The position numbers were made by a program, and so were the translations under genes. This document shows, piece after piece, positions 10,905 through 22,348 of a stretch of 60,000 nt of DNA. This DNA is from Acanthaster planci. Its lineage: Eukaryota > Echinodermata > Asteroidea > Valvatida > Acanthasteridae. The notes under the pieces are model-generated. The model saw nothing but the letters and a program-made list of their open reading frames with translations, ran no database searches and was not told where the DNA came from. Location of the stretch: NCBI RefSeq assembly GCF_001949145.1, contig NW_019091431.1:445971-505970 (forward strand). The letters run 5' to 3'. Numbering within the stretch: the first letter of the stretch is position 1; the number at the start of each line of letters is the position of its first letter.

Positions 10905-13900
10905 TCACTGTGCTGATGTGAGGAGGTATGGACATTTCTTGAAATTGGCAAGCAATGCACAAACCATCCACAACTGGTTAGCAGACACTGCTAAGTTCTT
11001 TGGAATAACCGATTGGAACACACGATAATCCTTGACATAGGCAAATGACTGCTCAATATGCCGTTGCAACTCCATCATATGCAAAGTCTGAAGACCTTTT
11101 GCACTACTCGACCAAAATGGTGGGACCACTATTGCCGACTTGTTCGCACAAGAGGCATCTTGGCTCTGGAAGCTTGCTGGTGCCATAATAGTGCTGGGGC
11201 CTGCTATCAAATTGAAGATTCTTGAGAATTTTGCAATCTTGATGTCCGATACACATCCATCGTACAAGTCGCTCACGAAGGTGACAGCTCCAAATGGACT
11301 GATACCAAGAAGGCCTTTGTAGGTGATGCTGACGTCCGTGTTCTCATGTCCATATATCTCTGCTATTGGCATTTGAACGGTAATCTCAGTACAGCTAAGA
11401 ATAACTCTGGTATTTGGAAATGTGTTCTTGAAGCATAGTGGCATCGTCTTATCCACAGAGTTCTGACTGGGCCAAATTTGGAACTTCCGCAGGGAGACAA
11501 ATAGATAGTTGATCCAAGTCAATAGAATTTGGGTGACTGATTTGACCGGCATATTAAATCGAATAGCCAGATCTTGTTCACAGAAACCTTGCTTAACATA
11601 GCACATAAACAAAAAGAACTCATCAATAAGTGGCAATGTTGTGCTCTCAACTTTTTCTTCTAATCCCATAATTAGCCTGCAATATTTCTGTACATCCATC
11701 CATCGTAACGCATTACTTCTACCCTTTGGTTCTAGTGCTGTATACATGGCTTTGAGAGTAGCATAGTCGGCAAAACCTGTGTAGTACTCAATGCATTGAG
11801 AATCATTAGAAAATCTCTCGAGGAGGAACAGCGTGCTGGACAGCATTTTGCACTGAGCCTCCAGAGTAGTTATCTTTTCTTTGGCAATGCGTAGCTTGGT
11901 CACAGCATCTTGAGGGTCATCCTGAGTAGAGGATGCTGGTGAGTCACACCTTGAGTTCTGTGTCAACTTGTCCTCTGAATCATACTCGTCTGCTTCCTCA
12001 TGCTTGCTCATGCTGGGATCAGGTTCGTCTTGTTGGGTTTCACTGACAGTAATACAACAAGAAACCGAGGTGTTGCATCATCTTTGTGTATTAACCATGG
12101 AGGGTGGGTCCTCCAACTTAACTTACACAAGTAAATGTTACAGAAAAGATACATTATTAGTTATCACACAAGCGCAAAGGGAACACAGAAATGTAGTGCA
12201 TCTGTGTCCCATTTGGCCTGATGGTATATGGGACACCGACACACTACATTATTCTGTGCTCCATGAGCACGAACGTAATCATAAATTTATCTTCAAGCAA
12301 ACTTGACCCGCAGTGAAAATGTTATAGGGCCCATAGGGGCCTCTGTGCACGAAGGCGCAACCTTTGAATTGAAAGTAAATTTTGCAGATGTGCATTTTGC
12401 TTTTGGGGGGCATGTGGCCAAGTGGTTAGGGTTTGTGGCTTCTAATCATAGGGTTGGAGGTTCGAATCCAGTTGCTGACAGTATGCTGTGGCCCTTGGCA
12501 AGCCACTTCACCCCTGCTTGCCTCTCTCCACCCAGGAGTATAAATGGGTACCAGCATTAGCTGGGGAAGCAACTTGCGATGGACTGGCATCCCATCCAGG
12601 GGGGAATAGAAATATTCTCAGTCATTTCATGCCAAGGAAGCCAGAGATAAACACCAGCCTGATGAGCCAAATTGGCTCGGACCAGACTTGCTTTGCATTT
12701 TGCTTTTAGCGTAAAAATTGCACATTGCGTAGAATTAGAACAACACATTACACAGGGACCATGTAACAGAACATTATATTTCACACTGTTTGTTGCCATG
12801 GTTCGACTAATCAGAATAAAGAATTTACATAGTTTGCTTGAAGATAAGTAGTTGTAGTAATACCACTGAGCTTACGTTTCAACAAGGACATGTTTAGTAG
12901 ATGCCATCACTTACAATATGCTGGACGGCTGGAACTTTGATGGCAAGACTCTTGGCTTGATTTTTTTCATCCCGGTCTCTGTGATGACGAAGTCAGACTT
13001 CCTGAAATGTCTGGAGCAAATTCTTGTGTCCTTTGTCACCTGTGGTCANNNNNNNNNNNNNNNNNNNNNNNNNNNNNNNNNNNNNNNNNNNNNNNNNNNN
13101 NNNNNNNNNNNNNNNNNNNNNNNNNNNNNNNNNNNNNNNNNNNNNNNNNNNNNNNNNNNNNNNNNNNNNNNNNNNNNNNNNNNNNNNNNNNNNNNNNNNN
13201 NNNNNNNNNNNNNNNNNNNNNNNNNNNNNNNNNNNNNNNNNNNNNNNNNNNNNNNNNNNNNNNNNNNNNNNNNNNNNNNNNNNNNNNNNNNNNNNNNNNN
13301 NNNNNNNNNNNNNNNNNNNNNNNNNNNNNNNNNNNNNNNNNNNNNNNNNNNNNNNNNNNNNNNNNNNNNNNNNNNNNNNNNNNNNNNNNNNNNNNNNNNN
13401 NNNNNNNNNNNNNNNNNNNNNNNNNNNNNNNNNNNNNNNNNNNNNNNNNNNNNNNNNNNNNNNNNNNNNNNNNNNNNNNNNNNNNNNNNNNNNNNNNNNN
13501 NNNNNNNNNNNNNNNNNNNNNNNNNNNNNNNNNNNNNNNNNNNNNNNNNNNNNNNNNNNNNNNNNNNNNNNNNNNNNNNNNNNNNNNNNNNNNNNNNNNN
13601 NNNNNNNNNNNNNNNNNNNNNNNNNNNNNNNNNNNNNNNNNNNNNNNNNNNNNNNNNNNNNNNTAAAGCATTCAAATAAATGATTCAATCTGTCACCTGT
13701 GGTCATAAAGCATTCAAATAAATGATTCAATCTGTCACCTGTGGTCATAAAGCATTCAAATAAATGATTCAATCTTTGCTTGTTATCTTAGGTGTAATGT
13801 ACAACACAGGAAATGTTTGCACATATAAATGGGTAATTCCAGAAATTAGGGTTCCATGTTTTTTTGTGTCCCTGTCCCATCTGACGTATGATTTTGTACG

Positions 13901-15227
13901 TTCAGAACACATTTTCTCATTTCCAAAGAGTGATGAATTCGAAAAATTACCTGCCAAACAAAAAGTAACAATTTGAAATCAATTCTGGTGATATTTCCAT
14001 GCCCAATAACAAAGGTCAGATGTAACAGGGACACAAAAATGTCACACTTTTGGACCCCTAATTTCTGGAATGACCCAAATAGTGGTAATAATGTTAAAAT
14101 TGGGGGGAAAACCTGAAACCAGATTGCATACATTTCTGGAGAACTAACAAAGTAAAAGTTCTGAGGACATCAGGTGAAAAGAAAATGTTCGCACCTGCAG
14201 ATCCTGTCCAAATTTGGCCCCAATTTCTTGTATCCATTGATTCCTCCCATCAGCTGCTTTTGGGAAAGGATGGAAGGACAGACTCGTTGTCTGATTATAG
14301 CGGAAATCATTACGACAGTTTGGAATACAACATTTGTCCATTGGTGCAATTGGCAGATGCTGGACATTGCCATTGTAGGAAAAGACACTAGGGACATAAT
14401 CTGGATCATTAGGATCATCCGAAGCTGCACCTGTAAGAATGAAGAATGGAGAACTTAGTCTTGATAGCCTTATTAGAACATGGTTAGCAGGTTCAACCAC
14501 CTTTGGATTAACATGCATAGTTTACTTGGGGTTGAGGGGGGTCTATCCATTGGATTTCTAATCTAAAATTCCAAACAATTCACTTGTAACTTGTGAAAAT
14601 ACAACCATGCGAGTTTCAATAATTTCACACATGCTGTAATTTTTATACCTGATATCTACATGTATCGATACAAAATGCAAAGTCCAATGACTGAGGGCGC
14701 ATCTTCAATTTCAATCATATTAGGCCTAATTACATTAATAATATTAACATGCAGCATCATCAAACTCTTTGCGGATGAATTTATGGAGTGGAAGAAGTAA
14801 AATTGAATGCAGAGCAAAATGAGACCTTCCATAGACGGTATGTAAACCTTCTCCCAACTCAACACTACGCCCCTAGCACGACAAGCATGACAAGCAGTAC
14901 AGTAGCTCACTGAAGACGATGCAGACGCTTGTCGCAGTTGTCTTGAAATTGAATATGCGTGCTATATGCCTGCACTGGATAATTAATCAGTTTACACATA
15001 CAGTACCAACCTGATATGAAATGTGCACTGCAGATTCGAGCGCATTCAGGTAATTTTTTCCGACAGAGTGCCTGTAACCACAGTCGTCTTTTCTCGAGCT
15101 TCTGCGGCGAATTTCCCCAAGGAATCCGGTAAAAATGCAACTCCCGCCGGTTGGTGCTTTTCTTTTTTTTGTCTGTCCATCGCCTGTTCTTGCAGCCAAC
15201 GGCACTGCATGTATCTGGCATGCTCAA
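10905..15227 (-). CDS. Double-THAP, DDE_Tnp_4 transposase-derived protein
   Basis: Four exons in transcript order: 15011-15227, 14195-14430, 12915-13039, 10905-12042. They join in one frame to 571 residues. THAP finger 1 spans residues 1-89 (C7, C12, C66, H69, then the typical SDDPNDPDYVPSVF). THAP finger 2 spans about 103-188 (C107, C111, C159, H162). A helical segment at about 240-275 may be a coiled coil. Next come an HTH_Tnp_4-like region (LIDEFF...DLAIRFN...WINYLF, about 330-375) and a DDE_Tnp_4 domain (about 395-560). The layout matches ISL2EU/Harbinger-related THAP transposases. Against the consensus as I know it, the first catalytic Asp is Ser409 (LSCTEI) and the second, in ADRGF, is Pro481 (IMAPASF); only the Glu in HIEQSF (about 523) remains. 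No terminal inverted repeats were seen. Probably a DNA-binding host protein; function unknown. Confidence 0.85.
12405..12700 (+). repeat. tRNA-derived SINE
   Basis: The 5' part (about 12405-12480) looks like a tRNA gene, with an A box (TGGCCAAGTGGTTAGG) and a B box (GGTTCGAATCC) at normal spacing; the acceptor stem is poor, so it is not a working tRNA. A non-tRNA body follows, containing GCGATGGACTGGCATCCCAT. I associate such bodies with the widespread metazoan (Deu/Nin-type) SINEs, but I could not check the family. It lies in the last intron of the THAP-DDE gene, in the opposite orientation. The end is approximate. Confidence 0.7.
13049..13663. other. Assembly gap (615 N) inside a tandem repeat
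   Basis: A run of N. The left flank ends with the same 14-15 bases (GTCACCTGTGGTCA) that end each 42-bp unit right of the gap, so the missing sequence is probably more copies of that minisatellite. The true gap size is unknown. Confidence 0.9.
13664..13776. repeat. 42-bp minisatellite carrying a splice acceptor
   Basis: Two identical full units (13664-13705 and 13706-13747) and a partial third (13748-13776) follow the N gap. On the minus strand each unit contains TGACCACAGGTGACA, which is exactly the intron end and first exon bases used by the THAP-DDE gene at 13034-13048. The array therefore repeats that gene's 3' splice site. Confidence 0.9.
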
Positions 15228-16660
15228 GAAATCTTGACTATATTGAACCTGAAATTCGAGGTAAAATTGAAGTACATGTACGAGCCTTTACACACCGATG
15301 TATATGAAACGAGGATTAATGTTGATATTAATTATGCCTGCCGGAAGCGCGAATCGCTGTAGAAGCCCGCCCTCTATCATCCCTACATCGTCACCGAAAC
15401 CTTCATTCACGTTCAGGTTCACCATTTTTCCCGGAGAGTGGAGGGGGAGTCCCTAAAAGTAACTTGAATGCTTGTCGAATAGGGACCAGGCTTACGTAAA
15501 TGCATGTACAAATAATCACATTCACATGGACATTGCATAAGACACAGACATAGGGGACCTCCTAGCATATTTTTAAGACAATAATTAGAAAAATTAGAAA
15601 AAAGACGTGAATGGAACCTGTGGGACCAGTAATATTCATTGCTCGTCATGTGCAAGATGAAAACAGACAAAATACATGAATCTAGAGAGAACATAAAGTG
15701 GCGGAAATCTAGACGGTTGATGATTTTGAATTTGGTGTCTGGTCAATGAAAATGCGCAGAAAAATACTAAAAAGCGCCACCACTGACGCTCTTGGAATTC
15801 GGAAAGGCTTGTTTCTCAGTGCCTCTTGTATACGGCGATTTAAATGCTCACAAATTGCCTTGCCAATGGAAACTGTCTCATTGTGGCGGAGATCTTACTT
15901 TTACCTATCCATTAAAGGTAAAGCTGTGAGGGAGAAGCGTTTGATTTTTCTTTCTTGGGTATCTTTCACTGCAATAATGTCGAGAAATGACGAGTCATAC
16001 AAATAAGAACACTAACTCGTAAAAAATGTAAAAAAAAAAAAAAAAAAGAGTCTGGTAGCGGGATGAATAGCCAGCATTTCAATGGATCAAGCGCATTTAA
16101 TCATGCCAACAAAATATCACTCGTTTTTATGCGGCTTTGTGCAAAATATAAGCTCAACAAGATGCTGGTAGCGCGCATCGTAATGTTTTATGACCGATCT
16201 TGAGGATAATTTGCATATCTTGCATGAATGAAGATTGGTTGGTTTTACATCAAAGCAAGAAAAAACGTCATCATGTAATTTTGATACACCTTGAATACAA
16301 GCTGAAGTTAATTTAGCAGCTTTCCCAAAGATCAAATTGTAAAGTATAATTGTAAATGCATAAATCTGGATAACCTTAGCGAGCATGGACCATATCTTCG
16401 AAATTTTTGAACAAATTGAGGCCATAGCTACGAAAAATGCACTTAGACAGCAACCTTTCTCACTTTAAAAAAATTCACGGTTCAGTGGTAAAACCGGCGT
16501 TGTCACATGATAACCAGGTAATAACCTCTGTGAAACAGTTAGCGCCATCGGTGCGTACATGTAAAGCGGCCGGCCAGACACAGTGCGTTGCGACATAATA
16601 TTCCTGAATCTGCACGTCGACTGTCCAATTCACAAGCAGTCGGGCGAAAAAAGCAACACC
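15228..16660. other. Divergent intergenic region THAP-DDE / ACER3
   Basis: Must hold the two divergent promoters and 5' UTRs. I see an A-run of about 18 bases at 16029-16047 and no convincing coding sequence. The short open frames do not resemble known proteins. Confidence 0.5.
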
Positions 16661-19600
16661 ATGGCACCTGCTACGACGGATAATTTGTTAGTCGAACCCG
16701 ACACGGGATTTTGGGGACCGAGAACATCCACCCTTGATTGGTGTGAGCGAAATTATGCCACAACAACCTATATTGCAGAGTTCTGTAAGTGACTGACAAC
16801 CCTGTTCTTTGTTTTTTTTTAAGTTCTGCTTGGTTTAACTTTAGCAAGCGCAATCAAAACACTCAAACGTACGTTACTGAAAACAAATTGAATTAATCTG
16901 GAAACCATAGTCTGTTTTATATATATAACTAAATTCCGTGAAGGAAGAATGTGCAACTGAGCCTTATAATTGTAGCACATCATGTTATCAATGTGTTGAA
17001 TTATACTCTCAATGTAGATCAATGCGATAAAATTTGTATAGTAAAGGCACACACACAACAGCATAGTAAATCAATCGTTTATACCAGTACAATACTACAA
17101 ACGCAGCAAGGATTTGTTTAGGTGTCTGCGGAGTAACAGCTGGCTTTGTTTCATCCCATTTGGCCAGTTGAGTGAGAGTTTTACCGTGAGATTCACAGAT
17201 GAATTAAATATTATGACTAAAACGCGCCGTCGAAATTCTGCAAATATCGCTAAGCAATAATGGTATTTTCTGTGTGTTACTGGTCTTATGTTAAATCAAC
17301 GTTATAATAGATAAACTGCTGAACGTGCTAAACGGAACCAACACTGTGGAAGCGACAAATGGAATGTTTAAACCATGTAGAAAGTTATTCAGATCCTCTT
17401 TGTGAAATTATTAAGATATGAAATCATACCATTGAAGTCTATTTGAAGTTTATTGGAAAGTTCTCTGTGTCATGGAATGTTTGAATGACAGGCTGAAGTC
17501 ACTTGTTATCTCTCCGTCGCGCTGGAGTCTGCGAGAAAAGTGCCGTCATTAAGTCTTCAAAACTGTCAGGTTTTATTAATCTGGGACAGAATCATCGGGT
17601 CTACATTGTCAGTCTTGTAGCCATCTAATCGTTCCAACTCTCGGTTGTTCAACTTTCAAAATGCAGCCAGTTAGGACTGATTAGATCGTGCAGTGGTTCG
17701 TCTATAATCACTGATACATGTCAACCATGCACATTGTGACTTGCTGTCAATAATCGAGTAGAAATTTTTGATGATACGTAATCCTGGACTCTCAAAACAA
17801 TGCCTGTGAAATCAACATCTGTGCTGAACATTATCTGCTTATAAAACTATTCACACTAGATAAGGCGTATCAGTCTATCCACCTCACAATTAGTTTCATA
17901 TCAACTGAGTCATTTTTGTTTTTGTTTTTTTTCAGGGAACACAATAAGTAACATCGTTTTTATCATTCCTCCGTTGTTTGGTATTGCCTTTGCCTGGAGA
18001 GACCGTGTTGACCACAGATTCATCTTCTCCTACGTTGGAGTCATTCGTAATCTCTTGGAGTTTCTCTTTTCTTCCGACTCAGAGCTTTAAAAAAGTCTAT
18101 TCTTTATTGCAATTATCAAACGTTATCGCTCAGGTTTATTTTTTATATTAGTCAGATACCATCAAATACAGAATTGTAATTACACAAACACAGGACCTGA
18201 AACACGTGCTCTGGATGACGTCTGCATAACGTAATCTATTGACCACACACTAACGCACTCGAGAGTAAATGATTTGATTTCGTCAACAAAAATCCCTATA
18301 TCTCCAAAGAAAGAGGCTATAACATTGGTATCCTGCAATGAAATTGAAGAACATTGGAAAACAACACTCACGTAACTCATTCCAAACTATCCGTCTTTTA
18401 TAAACTTTTTTTTTCATTTCAGTCATTGGTTTAGGATCATCCAGTTTCCATCTGACTCTTCACATCTTTTCACAGGTTTGTTTGAAGGTGCTTGGTCGCA
18501 GCAGAGAAATCTTGAGGTTTCTTGTAAAATGTCTATCGTTTCAATTACAAGTCTGCTTCACAACTTATTTGTAGCGGGAAATATCTGACGATATAATGAA
18601 AATACAACTTACACTACAACGCCAATGTAATCACATCAGATTATATGAAATACCTGGATCTTTTCGCTGAAATCCGGTTGTAATATTCATTTATTGCTTC
18701 TACGACCTTGGCTACAAGTTAGTGTCTTATAAAGACTTCGCTGTTTTTTTATTTTCTTGAAAAAAAATGAGAGCAGTGCGAATGCAGTTTTTTATTCTTT
18801 TGCTACACTGTCTTCAGATGCTGGATGAAATGTCAATGCTGTGGGCGACATCTTTCTTTCTTTACTGCTTGTAAGTTATATTTGGCTGATGATTACACAT
18901 ATAATTTATATAAAAATATCATTTTTATTAGTACTGACAAAAGACAAGCACAATGATTAATTATGCAGTGCCTCTGTACCTCATTTCCAAACATTAAGAG
19001 ACGAACAAACAAGTAAGTCAAAATTTATCAAAGAAATCCAACTAACAAGAATTCTACTGTTGTGATTCTTTTGTTTTCTTCGTCAGGATGGAAACTCACT
19101 CGAAGCCAAGAAGCAACAATGGCAGCCTTATTCAGATCCTTTACATTTATAACGCCTTTGCTAGTCTCTCCTACATCATAATGCAAGAGCCCTTATTTTT
19201 TCAGGTAAGACATTTCGAATTAGAAAAACTTCCCAAGATGCAGGTATCAAAATAAGAAGAATTTCAACCGTGTCATGAGAAATTCATGAAGTTGTTGCTG
19301 CCAACAGAATATTGTCTTATATCAAACCTTGTCTCTAAGATAAATCGTCATTTCTTTTGACAAAACTTATCCCCGGGTTGTATAACTCTTCACTTTGTAC
19401 CCATTAATTCTCTCCTTCAGATTCTTTTTATTTCCACAGGTTGCCTTTGGTACACTAACTGTTATCATGATGGTCCGTGGTTGCTATGTTGCAATGTAAG
19501 GCTATGTCTCTTTTTCCTGAATATATTTTCTTATTTTGACTGTGATTTATCCAAAATGGTCAACTGTAAATAATATTTGAAAGCAAGCTGATGTATTTGG

Positions 19601-21475
19601 AAAAATGGCACATTCCTTTCAGCTATATCGGTTCGGTAAACTTCTCGTTTATAGAAACTTTTTGCTTTCCATGTAAAAATTTACATTTTGGAGCTGCTCA
19701 CAAATTAAACATAAATGTTAAGAAATGGAAAACATGTACCGAATACAGGTGATTCACAATAGCGCGCCACCAAGAGTTTGCAACGCGTTGGCCAATCACA
19801 ACGCGCGAAATCTGTCCACCCTTTCCAAACGCGCGATGGTTCGACAGATTTTGCGCATTGTGATTGGCCAACGCGTTGCAAACTCTTAGAGGCGCACAAT
19901 TGTGCAATGCCCGTATTGGCTCTTGATAAATGAAAGGGTGACGCGTCTCGCAAAAGAAAACCAACTTCTAAACCAGCTTTCTGAACGTTTGTGGACAGTC
20001 GATGTGTACGAATTAAAAAGACATTGTCAGCGTTTAGGCCCTAAGGATGATTTTGTTACCACAAACAGGAGTCAAGATTGCTGTCGTTACCTTGTATGGT
20101 ACCCTATGATCTTGTACTTCACTGCATTTGTGCTGTGGAATATTGACAACCTCTACTGTGAGCACGTGCAGTAAGTCCTAACACGATTTCAACATGTAGG
20201 CATTTAGAGAGAAAACAGACATCCCAATAATACCAAGAATTCATTCAAGACCCCCCCCGCTGCTTGAAATCTTTGTGGTGGTCGATTTTTGTTTCAATTA
20301 AAGTACTTGTTTAGCGATGCAAGGTTTTAGTATTGCAACTTAGGTGTCCACTCGAGGATATATTAATAGCTTTTATGTGAAGGCTTTATATAATCTGGCT
20401 TAGTAATCTGGCTTAGCAGTATGTCTCAACTTGAATTAGTAATTTTCCTATTAATGTTGGTAAAATTTCTTCAAGTTAAATTGGTCAAGCTTAACGTTTA
20501 CACTGTGTAACAGCTACCGTGGTCATAGCTACTGTGGACGCAAGAAATGAGATACTGAATCTTGTCAAACGTGTATGGCCACGTCTAAAAATTCACCAGG
20601 AATACCGTTTCGTATCTCTTGGGGTTTTAATATATGTAAATATTTACAATATCTACAACAATGAATGAATATTCATCTTTGCCCTTGCCCAATCAGACGA
20701 CTCCGAGATTCTCTACCGTCTCCGCTGTCAGTTTTGACTCAGCTCCACGCTTGGTGGCATGTATTTGTCGGTATAGCATGTCACGCACAGATACAATTCA
20801 GGTAATTGCAGTGTGATGTGAAACTCAACATTCCTTACGACAACTCTAATGACCCTTCCAAGTCCCATATCAAGCCCTTGGTTTTTCTTCATTTCAGTGC
20901 ATATATGAAGTATAACACATCATGGGAAACCACACCGAACCACCTCTGTTAAAATTAAAGTGGCATAAACACGTTTTATTAAACGTGAACCAATCAACCT
21001 GGCACCATTCGTGAAGTTTGAGTTCTCAAGGAAAGTTTTCTTTGCAATTTATTTGGTTTCCATAATGATTTGTATATTCCCCTTCACAACAGTTGCCACT
21101 CGCGAAGCATATTCTTGAAGAGACACTGCACCATTTGGGTAAGCAAAATGTTACTAATTTGCATTATTACTATGAACAGGTCCGGGAAAGTAATTTAGAA
21201 TAAATAGTAACTCTTGAGAGTGTAACATGTTATCGTAAACTAACAATTCCCCAAACTACCAAATGTTAGCTCTATAATGTCCTTTATATTTTCGTTAGTA
21301 TCTGACAACGCTTTTGTACACTTCGCTCACATCTCTCTTTTTTCAGACTTGGTGCGGGTTTCTTCCTTTTCTTGAAATCCACGACGACAAGCAGCCAAGT
21401 ACTACCAACATCTCTACACAACTAGCAAACCAATCAGGCAAAGAAACAAAGTGCCGCCTGACAAAAGAATTGTGA
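16661..21475 (+). CDS. ACER3: Alkaline ceramidase 3-like
   Basis: Seven-helix membrane amidase that hydrolyses ceramides and related sphingolipids in ER/Golgi membranes. Ten exons: 16661-16784, 17936-18046, 18423-18475, 18818-18870, 19087-19204, 19440-19495, 20069-20170, 20697-20801, 21093-21138, 21347-21475; they join to 298 residues (human ACER3 267). The N-terminal Ca-site motif STLDWCERNY...AEFWNT is intact (D26, W27, E29, N31, E40). The zinc-site residues known in ACER3 are all present: S84 and H88 (GSSSFH), D99 (QMLDE), H223 and H227 (QLHAWWH). The LWNIDNLYCE motif is conserved. The C-terminal tail, after FLPFLEI, is longer and more polar than in human. The start has a good Kozak context (ACCATGG). 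A MITE-like element sits in intron 6, close to exon 7. Confidence 0.95.
19741..19919. mobile_element. MITE-like foldback element, copy 1
   Basis: About 179 bp with long imperfect terminal inverted repeats (about 70 bp each; arms contain GAGTTTGCAACGCGTTGGCCAATCACA and its reverse complement in two stretches). No coding capacity. A second copy lies at 49471-49648 in opposite orientation. It occupies intron 6 of ACER3. A target-site duplication is not clear. Confidence 0.75.
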
Positions 21476-22348
21476 CAACAGGTGGCGCCCTGCATAGCAG
21501 CCGTTGAAAAAAAAGTTGCAATTCTGTGCATTGTTCTTATTTTTCATCATGTTATTGTAAGTTACTTTCACCAGCAAACGACCATGCATGTTAACAGAGT
21601 TTCAGTTTAATAACTAAATATTAAAGATTGCGTTCAGTCTTATTATCGATGGATTCTGCCCAATAGTATGTACGACAGAGAAGAAAAATTACAACCAAAG
21701 ATGGGTATGCTATTTACCATAGTTTGTGCACATTATTTGACGCAGATTTTACTTAACATTACAACTGATTTTATATTATGGTTTCCTCGTTAATTTGAAC
21801 CTGAATATTAAAAAGAAGGTATGAAAGTGTAAATGAGATGTTCGAAAAGAGTACGTGAATAATTCAAACTGGAAGGGGCCTGGCGATGAAAATGGATCGA
21901 GCTGAAAGCTCACATAAATAAACTGCACTCGTTCTTTTACAGTGAAAAATTGGTCTGCCCTAGTCACAGAAATCTGATATATTTTATTGAACGACGATGT
22001 ATGTTTACGGTACATGGACGCTGTTTGTCTATTGCCCGTGTTGACTACTCTGAAGTAAACTTTGCACGCTAACCTACTGACTCCGTTCCTAGGGTTACAA
22101 TTCTGGCGAACAATGTCAGCTGGTTTGATAACTTTCAGTGGGAAGTCAGTGTTTACTCCGACGGCAGCTAAAAACAAATAACTGTAGGCCTATGGTGGAC
22201 CTTCACCCCACACGACTGGCATCTGAACGAAACACTGCGAGGCCGAAAGAGACTAGTGGCTTTCAAATGCAACGTGCCAACGTACATGTACCAAACGCCC
22301 ATCTCCACTATCAAGCTGGGATACGCTTCAGGGTTTTCGTGGGAAAAA
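21476..22348. other. Intergenic region ACER3 / first rhodanese gene
   Basis: Contains the ACER3 3' UTR and the upstream region of the first rhodanese gene. A 133-codon open frame on the minus strand (21776-22177) is not recognisable and is probably chance. Confidence 0.45.
21620..21625 (+). terminator. Possible poly(A) signal of ACER3
   Basis: ATTAAA about 145 bases after the ACER3 stop codon; a common variant signal at a plausible distance. Confidence 0.4.

Noticed and set aside
12405-12480. Functional tRNA gene
   Set aside because: The A and B boxes are good but the acceptor stem does not pair well and a SINE body follows directly.
12303-12709. Two open frames on the plus strand
   Set aside because: They run through the tRNA-derived SINE and only reflect its sequence.
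12918-13772. Long open frames crossing the first N gap
   Set aside because: They consist almost entirely of unknown residues; only the flanking THAP exon (12915-13039) is supported.
21776-22177. 133-codon minus-strand open frame
   Set aside because: No recognisable motif, no splice partner and ordinary AT-rich composition; probably chance.
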